Below are positions 31,968-42,100 of a stretch of 64,000 bases of DNA, in pieces (positions within the stretch are counted from its first letter, which is position 1; every line of letters begins with the position of its first letter). This stretch comes from an uncultured Acidimicrobiales bacterium (GTDB lineage Bacteria > Actinomycetota > Acidimicrobiia > Acidimicrobiales > SHLQ01), in NCBI GenBank assembly GCA_938015295.1, contig CALLQB010000028.1, positions 1 through 64,000 of the forward strand, given 5' to 3'. The notes under the pieces are model-generated. The model was not told the origin of the DNA and did no database searches. It saw nothing but the letters and a program-made list of their open reading frames with translations. A program made the position numbers and the translations under genes.

Positions 31968-34436
31968 ATGCATTTACTTGGAACAGGTGGGAAGCGATTC
32001 CTTCTTTCGATCGTCACGTTGCTGCTCGTGGCGACCTCGGTGTCGACCGCGTCGGCGCAAGCCGGAGGTCCACCCCCTGACTCCCCGGGATTCACCCAGG
32101 GACAAGCAGCACTCGACCGCATCGCCGACCGACTACCCGAAGTTGCGCAGAACTATGGCATGACCGCAGCGCAGCTACGGTCGATGCTTCGCAACGATCC
32201 AACCGTCGCCGTAGACGACGATCTCGAAATTGCCTATTTCGATATGCTTGCACCCGGCGAAGCAACGGCCGTAACGGCCGCTGTTACACAAGACGCCCCA
32301 CCGGTCACCGGTGCAGAATTCCAGCTGTCGAGTCGGCCCGGCGCAGCCAAAACCATTTACCTCGACTTCGACGGACACATCACCGAAGGTACGACCTGGA
32401 ACAACGCCTACGGTGTCACAAGCATTGTGTCGCCACCATATGACACCGACCAAAGCCCCGACACCTGGTCGGCGACCGAACTCAGCGTCATCGCTAGGTC
32501 GTTCGAAGTGGTCGCCGAAGACTTCGCTCCGTGGGACATCAACGTCACCACAATCGACCCAGGAGCTGAAGCCTTGCGTCGCTCCGGTAGCGGCGACACC
32601 CAGTGGGGAGCACGCGTCGTCATTACCGCTGACACATTCGCCAACTGCGGTTGCGGCGGCCATGCCTACCTCGGTTCTTTCGACGACTCATCCGATGAAC
32701 CGACCTTTGTCTACAACTCTTCGTTCAACGGCGTGTCTGAAGCCATCTCGCATGAAGTTGGACATATGTTGCTACTCACCCACGACGGCACCTCGACCAG
32801 TTCGTACTACACCGGCCACGACGGCGAAGGCAGCACGGGCTGGGCTCCCATCATGGGCGCGGCCTATTACCAGCCGGTCGCACAGTGGAGCCAGCAGGAG
32901 TACCTCAACGCAAACAACAACACGTCGAGCGCGAACTCAGGCAATGGCCGCGACGACCTGGCGGTGATCTCCTCGCTGACCAACGGTAACGGGTTCGGCC
33001 TACGGCCTGACGATCACGGCAGCACCCTCGCAACCGCGACACCGCTAGTTGGTAGCGATCCAACCGTCAGTGGCGTGATCGGCACTAGCGCCGATGTCGA
33101 CGCCTTCAGTTTCTCGACAGGTGGCGGCGAAGTCACGTTCGAAGCGAATCCCGACGAACAGAGCGCAAACCTCGACATTGCGTTGACGCTGCGAAACAGC
33201 AGCGGCGACGCCATCGCCACGTCGAACCCGACCGGTACGCTCGCAGCGCAACTGACGACAACAGTCAGCGCTGGCAGCTACACCATCGAGGTCGATGGAG
33301 TAGGCGTCGGGGACCCCCTCGCCAGCACGCCAACCGGCTACACCGACTACGGCAGCATCGGCCAATTCACGATGGTTGGAACGCTCGGTTCGGTGAACCC
33401 ACCCGACGGCACTCCCCCGGCAGCGCCCACGGGCCTCAGCGCCACGGTCACCGAACCTGATGTGCTGCTCGCCTGGACAGCGAACACCGAAGCTGACCTC
33501 GCCGGCTACACCGTGCTTCGCAGTGAGAATGGTGGCCCCAGCATTGAGCTAGGACCCGTCGGCGCAAACGTCACGACGTTCATCGACACCCCCGGCGCTG
33601 GCGATTTCAGCTACACCATCGTCGCAACCGATTCGTCAGGAAATCGCTCAAGCCCATCGAACAGCGCGGTCGCCTCGATTGCGGTGTCGCTCTCTTCGGT
33701 GGCGAACGGTGAGCTCGCGGTTAGTGGCTCGGTAGGCGGTACGTTCACCCAAACATGGGAAGCCGACGGATCGGTACAAACCATCACTGAAGCCGAGTCT
33801 GGCGGACGACCAAACCGACGACACGACTTACTGGAACATCAGTGGGCAATCCCCGCGACCGGCGGCGCACAAACCCTGACCGTGGTGGCACAGGTCATCG
33901 ACGGCGGCGACCGCGACAACGGCGTCAATGTTGAGTGGTCCGCCAATCAAACCAGTTGGGCTCCGCTCGGCACCATCACACCTGGTGCGGTGCGAACCAT
34001 GAACTTCCCGCTCGGCGCCAACACCGGCACGATCTGGGTTCGGGTCATCGACACCAACCGGTCCGCTGGCGAGCGGTCCTTTGACCGGGTCGAGGTCGAC
34101 CTACTTCGGGTCGACGGCGAAGAACTGGGAGACGCAACCGAAACCCTGCTCAGCAGTCTGACGCTCGGAAAACAGAGCGCAGGCAAGGGACAGAGTCGAG
34201 GCACGGCGAGCGTGACCGTACAAAACGACCTCGGGCAACCAGTCGCCGGCGCCATAGTGACTGTGCAGTTCAGCGGCTCGATCAATGAAGTAGTGACCGT
34301 TACAACCGGACCTGCTGGCACCGCAACAGCGGTCACGACCGCGACAGCCAAGCGGCCGTCATTGACAGCCTGTGTCAGCTCTATCACTGCGACACCCCTG
34401 CCCTACAACGGCGGGACAGTCTGCACGGCAAACTAA
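31968..34436 (+). CDS. Secreted multidomain metzincin-type metalloprotease
   Basis: An 822-residue exported protein with signal peptide ending SASAQA (about 31). The protease domain lies at about 125-345, with zinc motif HEVGHMLLLTH at 262-272 (HExxHxxxxxH, Leu in place of the metzincin Gly) and a Met-turn APIMGAAYY near 293-301. A bacterial pre-peptidase C-terminal (PPC) domain spans 345-470 and a fibronectin III domain 480-570. A beta-rich region with WSANQTSW and a C-terminal Ig-like module (730-822) complete it. Start ATG 31968 has AAAGGTG upstream; the longer reading to 31764 would add 68 residues through the tandem repeats and terminator and is rejected. It is bounded by a strong terminator. 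Confidence 0.88.
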   Translation: MHLLGTGGKRFLLSIVTLLLVATSVSTASAQAGGPPPDSPGFTQGQAALDRIADRLPEVAQNYGMTAAQLRSMLRNDPTVAVDDDLEIAYFDMLAPGEATAVTAAVTQDAPPVTGAEFQLSSRPGAAKTIYLDFDGHITEGTTWNNAYGVTSIVSPPYDTDQSPDTWSATELSVIARSFEVVAEDFAPWDINVTTIDPGAEALRRSGSGDTQWGARVVITADTFANCGCGGHAYLGSFDDSSDEPTFVYNSSFNGVSEAISHEVGHMLLLTHDGTSTSSYYTGHDGEGSTGWAPIMGAAYYQPVAQWSQQEYLNANNNTSSANSGNGRDDLAVISSLTNGNGFGLRPDDHGSTLATATPLVGSDPTVSGVIGTSADVDAFSFSTGGGEVTFEANPDEQSANLDIALTLRNSSGDAIATSNPTGTLAAQLTTTVSAGSYTIEVDGVGVGDPLASTPTGYTDYGSIGQFTMVGTLGSVNPPDGTPPAAPTGLSATVTEPDVLLAWTANTEADLAGYTVLRSENGGPSIELGPVGANVTTFIDTPGAGDFSYTIVATDSSGNRSSPSNSAVASIAVSLSSVANGELAVSGSVGGTFTQTWEADGSVQTITEAESGGRPNRRHDLLEHQWAIPATGGAQTLTVVAQVIDGGDRDNGVNVEWSANQTSWAPLGTITPGAVRTMNFPLGANTGTIWVRVIDTNRSAGERSFDRVEVDLLRVDGEELGDATETLLSSLTLGKQSAGKGQSRGTASVTVQNDLGQPVAGAIVTVQFSGSINEVVTVTTGPAGTATAVTTATAKRPSLTACVSSITATPLPYNGGTVCTAN

Positions 34437-34458
34437 AACCAAGAACACTAAACAACCA

Positions 34459-34497
34459 GGAGCGGACCGTCCTTCGGGGCGGTCCGCTCCCGTTTTT
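34459..34497 (+). terminator. Rho-independent terminator after the metalloprotease
   Basis: The 11-bp stem GGAGCGGACCG/CGGTCCGCTCC, extendable around a TTCG loop, is followed by CGTTTTT. It starts 23 bases after the stop at 34436. Confidence 0.88.
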
Positions 34498-34655
34498 CTG
34501 AGCAACAGCCTCCCGAGCGCCCCTACCGGCACGCGAATTTCCCCTTCCGCGCGAGGGCGCGCGTGTTCTATGGTGATCGCCCTCGCAGATGTGGAGTTGC
34601 CCCTTCCGATGCGAGCAAGCGGGCCGTCCAAACCCAGCGAGGAGCCTTCCCCCAC

Positions 34656-35537
34656 ATGCCAGCCCCCACATCGTCACCGACCTTCCTTGCCGCGATCGAC
34701 CGCGTCGACCAAGCCGTCGACCGGTGCCGCAATCAGGTGCTCACCACCACGCAGTTCAGGCAAGAAGTCGTCGACATCATGCTCGAATACCTCCGCGAAG
34801 AAGATCCTCGTGACGACGTCAACGAACTGGTCGACTACATCGTCGATTGGGCCGACGCACTCGCCTCCCTCGAAATGTTTGCCGACCGGGTGCTCGTCGC
34901 CACGGTGCAGGAACATCTTCGCTGGTGTCTCGATCGCAGCGAGCTCGATGTGCACCTCGCCCGACTGATGGCCGAGCTTCGAACCGAACTCGCCGACCGG
35001 TCCTTCGACGCGACTCGACGCATCGTCGAACTCTGCGAGCGAGGTGTCGAGACCCACGAGTTGCTCTTCTCCCCGGTCGGCTCAGGTACACGTATTATCG
35101 AACTCGCCTACGAGTTCGAGGTCGTCGCAGCCCTCGACGCTGCCGTGCGACCGTGCAACCCGAACGCGCTCGGAGCCCCCTACCGCGACCAAGGCAAATC
35201 GTTCACCCTTGCGCTCGACGCGCTTGGCCACATCGCAGCGGATCCACGCGAGCAACTCGGACGCGAACGACCCGGACACGCGGCACGCCAGAGCCTTATC
35301 GAACTGTCGGCTTTCGTCGAGATTGGCGCCTGGGCAGCCATCCGCCTGCCGGTACACCTCCTCGACGATGAACAGCGCACAGAACTCATCGAGAGCTACG
35401 GACGACGCCACGACCTCGTCACCGAAGGCACCTTGCTGCCCAACGATGAATCGGCGTTACGCGAACTCGAGGTCATTCGATCGGTGGTATGGCAGACCAC
35501 CGATGCACAAACGCTTCGATGCAACCCGCCGACCTAA
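34656..35537 (+). CDS. Hypothetical helical protein
   Basis: A 293-residue protein without signal peptide or TM segment that I do not recognise. It is mostly helical and rich in Glu, Leu, Arg and Asp. N-terminal segments SSPTFLAAIDRVDQAVDRC and MLEYLREEDPRDDVNELVDY precede RSFDATRRIVELCERGVETH and SLIELSAFVEIGAWAAIRLP. I chose the ATG at 34656, 12 bases after GAGGAG; upstream sequence back to 34563 is compatible but less protein-like. It stands between the metalloprotease terminator and the convergent surface-polysaccharide operon. Confidence 0.7.
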   Translation: MPAPTSSPTFLAAIDRVDQAVDRCRNQVLTTTQFRQEVVDIMLEYLREEDPRDDVNELVDYIVDWADALASLEMFADRVLVATVQEHLRWCLDRSELDVHLARLMAELRTELADRSFDATRRIVELCERGVETHELLFSPVGSGTRIIELAYEFEVVAALDAAVRPCNPNALGAPYRDQGKSFTLALDALGHIAADPREQLGRERPGHAARQSLIELSAFVEIGAWAAIRLPVHLLDDEQRTELIESYGRRHDLVTEGTLLPNDESALRELEVIRSVVWQTTDAQTLRCNPPT

Positions 35538-35568
35538 CCCAACGGCATGGGCTCTGCAGATCAGCCCG

Positions 35569-36459
35569 CTACTGAGCTGGCGCGCAGTTCGCGGTGCGAT
35601 CGGTCATCCAAAGAAACAACGGCGACCGGCTGACCCGCTGAGCAGGCTCGGCAAAAGCCAGCCCAGCCGGTTCCTCTGGACTGATCGCTACCGCAACCGT
35701 GAACTGCTCGTGACACAACCCCTCCGGCACTTCACCAGCGATCGAGACAATCCGGTTCGAAAGCGGCGCAACCGAAACCGAAACCGACTCCCAAGACACA
35801 TCACCGATGCGTGCATCGACAACATAGGTCGCCGGCAAAGAGGTCGAGTTCACCAGCTCTACTTGAACCGTCGACTCGCTGCCCCCCACGACATCGACCT
35901 CACCCGCAACCAGAGCCCATGTGCCGGCAAAGGCGTATGCGTGAAATTCGTCTGCTGGCTTGCGTTCAAAGGCACTAGCGCCCCCGAACGCCACGGCCAT
36001 AGCCAACGCGATTGTGCAAACTCCCAGCGCCCAGGGAGGTACGTCAACCGACACCTCATCTGCGACGCGTCGCAACCAGACCTTCAGACCCAGCGAACTG
36101 AACCAGCGAGAAGAAACCCCAGCGGTGACGAAACAAAAAAGAACAACCGACACGAGCACCGACCAGCGGGTCAAACGGTTACCAGCCACCATCACCGCAA
36201 GAGCAAGAATTGGATACACACACGAACTCAGCACCGCTGATAGCGCGAGGCGTCGGGCGCCCGAGAAGACCACGGATTCGCGAAACAGGACAACCAACAG
36301 CGCATTGCCAGGGACGACAAGGGCCAATGGCAGCACCAACAAACGCCAAGCCGTCGGCAGAACTAGGGAGCCGCCGACCAAGAACCCGGCACCCGCTAGG
36401 ACCGTAATAGGGTGACTCCAGATCGAAGACGCCGACGAGGGAAATACGTGCTGGCTCAT
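35569..36459 (-). CDS. Membrane protein with extracytoplasmic C-terminal domain (DUF1616-like)
   Basis: A 296-residue protein with about four TM helices in residues 15-110 (PITVLAGAGFLVGGSLVLP, LLVLPLALVVPGNALLVVLF), a further one near 142-160, then a soluble ectodomain (170-296) of beta type (VQVELVNSTSLPATYVVDAR, NRIVSIAGEVPEGLCHEQFT). The architecture recalls DUF1616 proteins in archaeal and bacterial surface-glycan loci. It is last of four genes linked by ATGA overlaps with the flippase-BcsB, sulfotransferase and GT-C-like genes. Function unknown. Confidence 0.78.
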   Translation of the reverse strand: MSQHVFPSSASSIWSHPITVLAGAGFLVGGSLVLPTAWRLLVLPLALVVPGNALLVVLFRESVVFSGARRLALSAVLSSCVYPILALAVMVAGNRLTRWSVLVSVVLFCFVTAGVSSRWFSSLGLKVWLRRVADEVSVDVPPWALGVCTIALAMAVAFGGASAFERKPADEFHAYAFAGTWALVAGEVDVVGGSESTVQVELVNSTSLPATYVVDARIGDVSWESVSVSVAPLSNRIVSIAGEVPEGLCHEQFTVAVAISPEEPAGLAFAEPAQRVSRSPLFLWMTDRTANCAPAQ

Positions 36460-38318
36460 GGGCGGGACCTGACAAACGCGTCTGGGTCAAGCCTGTACAC
36501 CACGATGTGATCACTTTCGTACAGTCGCAAGGCGTAGGGCAGCGCATCCCACTTTGTCAGCGTCGCCATCGACAGTGGCTCGGTACGCTCAAACGCCAAC
36601 GGCTCCTGCTGGTCGAGGTAGAACTTGGTCCGGGGCACAAACTGGGATTGACGCTTGTCAATCACCACAAAGCGAAGACTTTCGTTTCGAATCTGTTCGA
36701 GAAGATCAACCGGAATCTCATCATCGCTCAGGAGAAACTCCCAGATCGGATATTTGGTGCTTGGCACGCCAAGAACGGCAAAGGCACGCGACGAAAACGC
36801 GACCTGATTGCTTCGGTCGGCAATGAGCCCCTGATCAGCACCCTGGGTGGTCCGGAACCACTCGGCAGCGGCGTTGACTTCGTTGGTCACCGAGCGGGTG
36901 TCAGATCCGTACACGTACGGGCCAGGGAACCGGTAAAGCTCGTTGGTCGCTAGCGAGATATTGCCGACCAGCAGCGCACTGGTAAACGCCACAGCTACGA
37001 CCTTCGTCGTATTGCGGACCAGTGCACGGTCGGATCGCAGCCAGGCACCGATGCCCAACGAAAGAATGACCGCGACGCCAAGGTTGCTAAATGACCAGCT
37101 TCGGCGCGCCCCTTCAGCGCCAGTCTCCGACAGCATCATCGGGAAGACGGCAAAATACATCCCGCCGGTGAGCAGCAACCCCAACATCGTCGGGCTCCGC
37201 GTCCGGCGCACCAGCAACACCATCGTGGAGACCCCGAACGCACCAGCGAGAAGTACGGGCGAGGCGAAGGCCAGCAATTTTTCGTACATCGGAATTGTGC
37301 TACCGGCAAATAGCTGCCTCGGCTGCGCAGCGTCCTGTTCGTCGAGAACATCCGGACGATCCCAGAAGGAGAGCAATCCAGCGGTCTCTTCGAAGCCTCC
37401 TTCAATGTAGGGCTGTAGGTAGGCACGAGTGTTCGGGGCTTGATACACGAACCACCCGACGGTGAACAGAATAAAGCAGCAGGCAAAGAGCACCGTTTCG
37501 GTCAAATCGACCCGGTCTCGGAGCAGTAGCCTCACCATGAATCCGGCGATCACGAACAGACCGAGGATCAAGAGCGTTACATAGCTCGAAAGATGGTGAG
37601 ATCCTGTCAAGGTGATCGCGACGACAAGCCCGACGAGAAGCCACGCTGTCCGCTCCCACGAGACCGACGATGCCTGCTGAAAATGCACTACCGCGGCGAT
37701 GACCCAGATGAACAAGACAATGGCGAATGACTCGTACGCAAACTGCGCGCTGAAGTACCAAAACCCCGGTCCAACTGCATAGAACAACGCTGCAATGCCA
37801 CCGGCATGATGCGACGAGAGTGAAACCCCGATCGAGTAGACGCCAAACAACGCCAACGCATGAAACATGATCAGCAAAGCTGCAGCAACTTCGATCGTCT
37901 CAAGGCCCGTGAGGTGCCGCACAGACGCCGCAAAAGCGTGCATCATTGGATAGTCGCTCACCACCACAACCTGGTTGTTCTGTGCGAACAGTTGACCGTC
38001 TGCAAACAGCCTTTCAACCTGGGTCCAATGCGCATACTCATCGAAGAACGCTGGCTGCCCGGGATAGGCAAGAAGTTTCGGAAACATGCTGAACGTGCCG
38101 ATGGCAGCGACGATCAGACAACGGTCGGTAGTTGACGTCCGGTGACTGAGAAGCTTGATGCTGGCCGGCAGCAAGAAGAGAAACATCGCTAGCCAGAACA
38201 GGTGAAAATGCGTGTGGGATCCTGCCGCGCTGCGGCTAGCGAGCGCCTCGGAGTAGGTCAGCAGAAAGCTCCCTGCGAACAGTCCGGCCCATACAAAGAG
38301 CATCGACCGGTCGTTCAT
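36456..38318 (-). CDS. Polytopic GT-C-like membrane protein
   Basis: A 620-residue protein with about 12 TM helices in the first 480 residues and a soluble C-terminal region (485-620). The first extracytoplasmic loop has GQPAFFDEYAHWTQVERLF (near residues 86-105), an Asp-Glu pair placed like the catalytic acidic residues of GT-C glycosyltransferases that use polyprenyl-phosphate sugars. The ATG at 38318 overlaps the sulfotransferase stop (ATGA), so I prefer it to the ATG six codons upstream. It probably adds a sugar to the exported polysaccharide or a surface glycoconjugate; the donor is unknown. Confidence 0.75.
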   Translation of the reverse strand: MNDRSMLFVWAGLFAGSFLLTYSEALASRSAAGSHTHFHLFWLAMFLFLLPASIKLLSHRTSTTDRCLIVAAIGTFSMFPKLLAYPGQPAFFDEYAHWTQVERLFADGQLFAQNNQVVVVSDYPMMHAFAASVRHLTGLETIEVAAALLIMFHALALFGVYSIGVSLSSHHAGGIAALFYAVGPGFWYFSAQFAYESFAIVLFIWVIAAVVHFQQASSVSWERTAWLLVGLVVAITLTGSHHLSSYVTLLILGLFVIAGFMVRLLLRDRVDLTETVLFACCFILFTVGWFVYQAPNTRAYLQPYIEGGFEETAGLLSFWDRPDVLDEQDAAQPRQLFAGSTIPMYEKLLAFASPVLLAGAFGVSTMVLLVRRTRSPTMLGLLLTGGMYFAVFPMMLSETGAEGARRSWSFSNLGVAVILSLGIGAWLRSDRALVRNTTKVVAVAFTSALLVGNISLATNELYRFPGPYVYGSDTRSVTNEVNAAAEWFRTTQGADQGLIADRSNQVAFSSRAFAVLGVPSTKYPIWEFLLSDDEIPVDLLEQIRNESLRFVVIDKRQSQFVPRTKFYLDQQEPLAFERTEPLSMATLTKWDALPYALRLYESDHIVVYRLDPDAFVRSRP

Positions 38319-39175
38319 TTTTGCAAGCTCGGCCAATGCGCCGTTGGTTCGTCGAGCAGTGACAACATCGCGTGTGCTTCCTCAGCGAGGCGATGCCACC
38401 TCGGGCCGAGCATCTCTCGCGTGAGCTCGGGTTTTTCGACCGGACGCGAAACGAGTCGGTGTAGCTGTTTGAGCGGTGGCCCGAGCGGCGAGTCAACCAA
38501 TTCATTGCAGGCCCGGCGGATCGGCTCATGGCCGAGAAGCCGGTCGACAAATGCTGGGTTTTGACGACGAAGGCCCGCCTCGTTCGCATGCACCGCTTCA
38601 ACATCAAAATCAGGCAAGTCCAACCACCGGACAATGTTTGATGCAACCTGCGCAGGGTTTGCCGAGAATCGCTCAAAGGATGCGACGAATACGCTTTGCG
38701 CGCCAAACGTGGAGACGAACGAGTCGTAGTGAGTTCGATACCACGTCGGCTCAATCAGGCGATCAATCGCTCTGTCGATGTCGGCGGGCAGATCGTTGCG
38801 GGGCTCGGACCGAAGCTGCAGATATCCCGAACGCATTCGTTCGATCGGATCCCGCACGAGATACACGAATCTGACATCGCCCGGCGCCAACCTCGAAATC
38901 GACGGAACAACCCAGGGGTACCGGACTGTCTGGCTGTACGACGTGGAGCCATCGATCCGGTAGCGAGCGTCCTTCGAGCTAGGGCACGCTGACGGCGAAT
39001 ACCTAGAGAGATACTCGTCGCGGGCGGCCACACTTGGATCCGCCCCCAAAAGCGAGAAAAAACCTGGCTCTTTGAGGTCGGGTCCCCAAATAGAGCGATG
39101 GCGTACCAACATTTCATAGAGCGAGGTGGTGCCGGCCTTGTGGGCGCCAATCAGAAACAAGTTCGGGCAACTCAT
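38315..39175 (-). CDS. PAPS-dependent sulfotransferase
   Basis: A 286-residue cytoplasmic sulfotransferase. The 5'-phosphosulfate loop is LFLIGAHKAGTTSLYEML (residues 6-23), the 3'-phosphate motif VYLVRDPIERMRSGY lies near 106-120, and a late helix RRACNELVDSPLGPPLKQL follows. The start ATG at 39175 overlaps the stop of the flippase-BcsB gene. Context suggests it sulfates a sugar of the surface polysaccharide made by this locus; a lipid or small molecule acceptor cannot be excluded. Sulfated polysaccharides suit a marine or saline lifestyle. Confidence 0.88.
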   Translation of the reverse strand: MSCPNLFLIGAHKAGTTSLYEMLVRHRSIWGPDLKEPGFFSLLGADPSVAARDEYLSRYSPSACPSSKDARYRIDGSTSYSQTVRYPWVVPSISRLAPGDVRFVYLVRDPIERMRSGYLQLRSEPRNDLPADIDRAIDRLIEPTWYRTHYDSFVSTFGAQSVFVASFERFSANPAQVASNIVRWLDLPDFDVEAVHANEAGLRRQNPAFVDRLLGHEPIRRACNELVDSPLGPPLKQLHRLVSRPVEKPELTREMLGPRWHRLAEEAHAMLSLLDEPTAHWPSLQK

Positions 39176-42100
39176 GACGCTGGTCCCCGCAGGCGCTCTC
39201 TTCGTCGGAGTTCTTGTCGGGCGGCACGGGTTTTCCGGCGACTCCGCATCCATAGGACGATGACGACCGAAATCATTCCTGCGACGGCGGTGATTTGTAA
39301 CGGCAGAAGGCGAGCAAAAATCGATTCGCCACCGACAGCGATGACCCTCTGGACTTGTTTGCCTCGCAGGCTCAGGCTGACCGGGGGCGACCCGTCAGAC
39401 AGGAGGTACGTGTCACCGAACAGGCGTTGAAAGCTCAGCTGGCGGGTCGAGAACGAGTCAAGAAGCTCGGTCACATGCGCGTACCCCGAACGTGGCGGGC
39501 CGCCCCCGTTCGACCATGTTAGAAGCAGCCGATCGGCGCCCGCCGATTCGTACGCTTCGAGCACTGCGTGCGGAAGGTCGACTTCGAAATCGAGCAGCTT
39601 CAGTCGCTCTTCATCGATGACCGTCATCGAATCTGTCGACAGCATTGGTCCAGCCTCGAGTACCGAGGCAGTCGTCGATGAGATCACCACAGCTGATGTC
39701 GGAGCGGACATCGCAGTGGCAACGTCGACAAACTCGGGTGAAAGGTCAACGGGGCTCAACCGCTGAAGAGCTGCGAGAAGCCGAACCGACATGGCCACAT
39801 GGTTGAGGTCATAGGTAGCGAGCCCAACGGCGAAGCCACCGAGAAGGGTTTGGGGAAATCGCGCAAATCCCGGCTCGAGCGACTGACCCCCACCGACCTC
39901 CATGAAGGACAAGTCGGGGTTGATCTGCACGTTCATCGGGATCGCCCCAAGCGTGTCGCAACCTCCCTCTGGGCTGTAATCGACGCTGAGTTGATAGTCG
40001 AAAGATCGACTGTGCATTTCCTCTGGTATCTCGAAGTCGAACTTGAAGGCGCCCTGATCACCCAGCGTCCAGCCTTGGATCATCTGGCCGCCGAGGTTGA
40101 AACTCATCGAGCCCTGAGCGCCTCCATCGATTGGTGTGTACACACCTTCGACGTGGATTCGCATGGAGCTCACGGGGCCGCCCAAGGCAGATTGGCTGAT
40201 CGAAAACGGAAGATCCATACGGCCGACGCCGGTTAGTCGCATCCGCCCAAGCTCGAGTGCGCGAAACGAGTGTCGCGACTTTGACTCGGTCGACAGAAGG
40301 GGGCCATTTCCGACATCAGAACCACCGAGATCGGATGTTCTTTCGCCAGAAGTCACATCATCGTCGAAGGCCAACACGTCAGGTACGGCGTCAGCCTCTG
40401 GTTCAGGGTCCAGATCAAACACTTCGATCGAGACAGACGTTCCGACTACCAGCGGCGAGTACGAGCTCATCAACGCCTCCGCGCTCCGGATTAGCTCAGC
40501 TCCGTCACCGCCTAGGGCCAGAACCACCCCACCCGAGCGGGTCGTGACGAGATGCACTCCAGCGGGGAGGTCTTCCGATATCGCCACAGCTCGGCCAGAG
40601 GCCTCAAGATCGACGTCTCGGACCTCGGCGTCATTCCACAACGCGGAAATGTCCAGAGTCGGCGCACCGCCAATCGCTGAGCGGGAGGCAGCGATTGCCA
40701 TCCTCGCAGCCGCTTCAGCCTCGGCTGGCGAAGTCTCCCGGGGAAGCGAGATTTCAACCCGCTCAAGGAGAGGGGGAAAGAAATTTGCGACCGTTGTCGG
40801 CACAGCCGGATCGCCACGAAGTAAGAGCACGCCGTGGGAAAGGTCAACATAGGCACCCAAGAGGTTAGTTGTGCATACCGGATCCTCGCTGCGAAGCCGG
40901 TTTCGAAAGGTGACCCGAGCCCGGTCTGACTCGACGTCGACTTCGGAGAGATCAAGCTCGACCTCGGTTACCGCGTCTCGATCCGCGCGATGCCCAAACT
41001 CGATCGCCAATGGTGACGACCCGGGCCCAAAGAACTCGACGTAACCCGTGTCAACATCGGGCGACAGCGTCAAACTGGCGCGCATCGAGACAAGTTCGAA
41101 TCCAGGTGGGACCGGAATCGACACAACGCTTTCGTTGACCTCGCCCGCCAAACGAAGCGAACGGCCGATCTCGGTCGCATCGAACGGAACTAACCACAAG
41201 CCATCGTCCACACGAACAACCGCTGGGTTCCAGAGCGGATCAAGCCGAAACTGGTCGATGGCATCAATGCTGTCAGCGGTCTTGGCTTCATCAAACCCAA
41301 CCCGTTGATACACAAGGTCCCCAGCGTCGGCCGATCCGTCTGTCGCCGTCAACGGCACCTCGTCGTTCTCCTGGTCTGTCTCGCTAGCCGAGTCGTCGGA
41401 CTGCGCGACTGCCAAACCGACATCAGCGATTACCAGCATCGGTAAAATCGTCAGGCAGATCACAAACACACCTGCGACTCTGCCCGCGGTGGCCGTTGTT
41501 CCGCGACGACTCCACAGTTCAGCTAGAGCGATATAGATGCAGCCAGTCGACTGTGCGAGTACCCAAGCCCAACCTGCCCCAACAATGCCGAGCGTGGGAG
41601 TCATGAGATACGCAAACCCAATGGCGACCGCGGCCATCATGATGTTAACCAGAGCAACATGTCCGGTCCGGCCAAGCACACGCCAACGACTAACCCACAC
41701 GTTGGTGACAGCGTCAGGCACCGCCGACAGCACAAGAACCAGCAGCAGCGGGTAGCCGCTCGTGCGGTAGCCGGGCCCGAACAAACCGAGGAGCGTCTCG
41801 CCGAACAACACAGAAAACATCATCGCGGCGATCAAGATCTGAGCGATCACACGACTTGCTCGCCGCAGTTGCCTCGCGAGCGATGCCGGTTCTGCGGCAC
41901 CTTCGGCAAACAAGGCATTTGCAATCGCGTTTGACGCCATAAAGAACATCGAACCGATCATCCAGGTGATGTAAAAAAACGCCGAAGCATCCGCACCAAC
42001 GCGAGCGATAACCACCACGGGCAGAACAAGCATGGGCAGTTGTCCACCAAGGTTGGCGACATGGTGCCACGCGCCCCGACGTAACAGCCCGCTTCGCACA

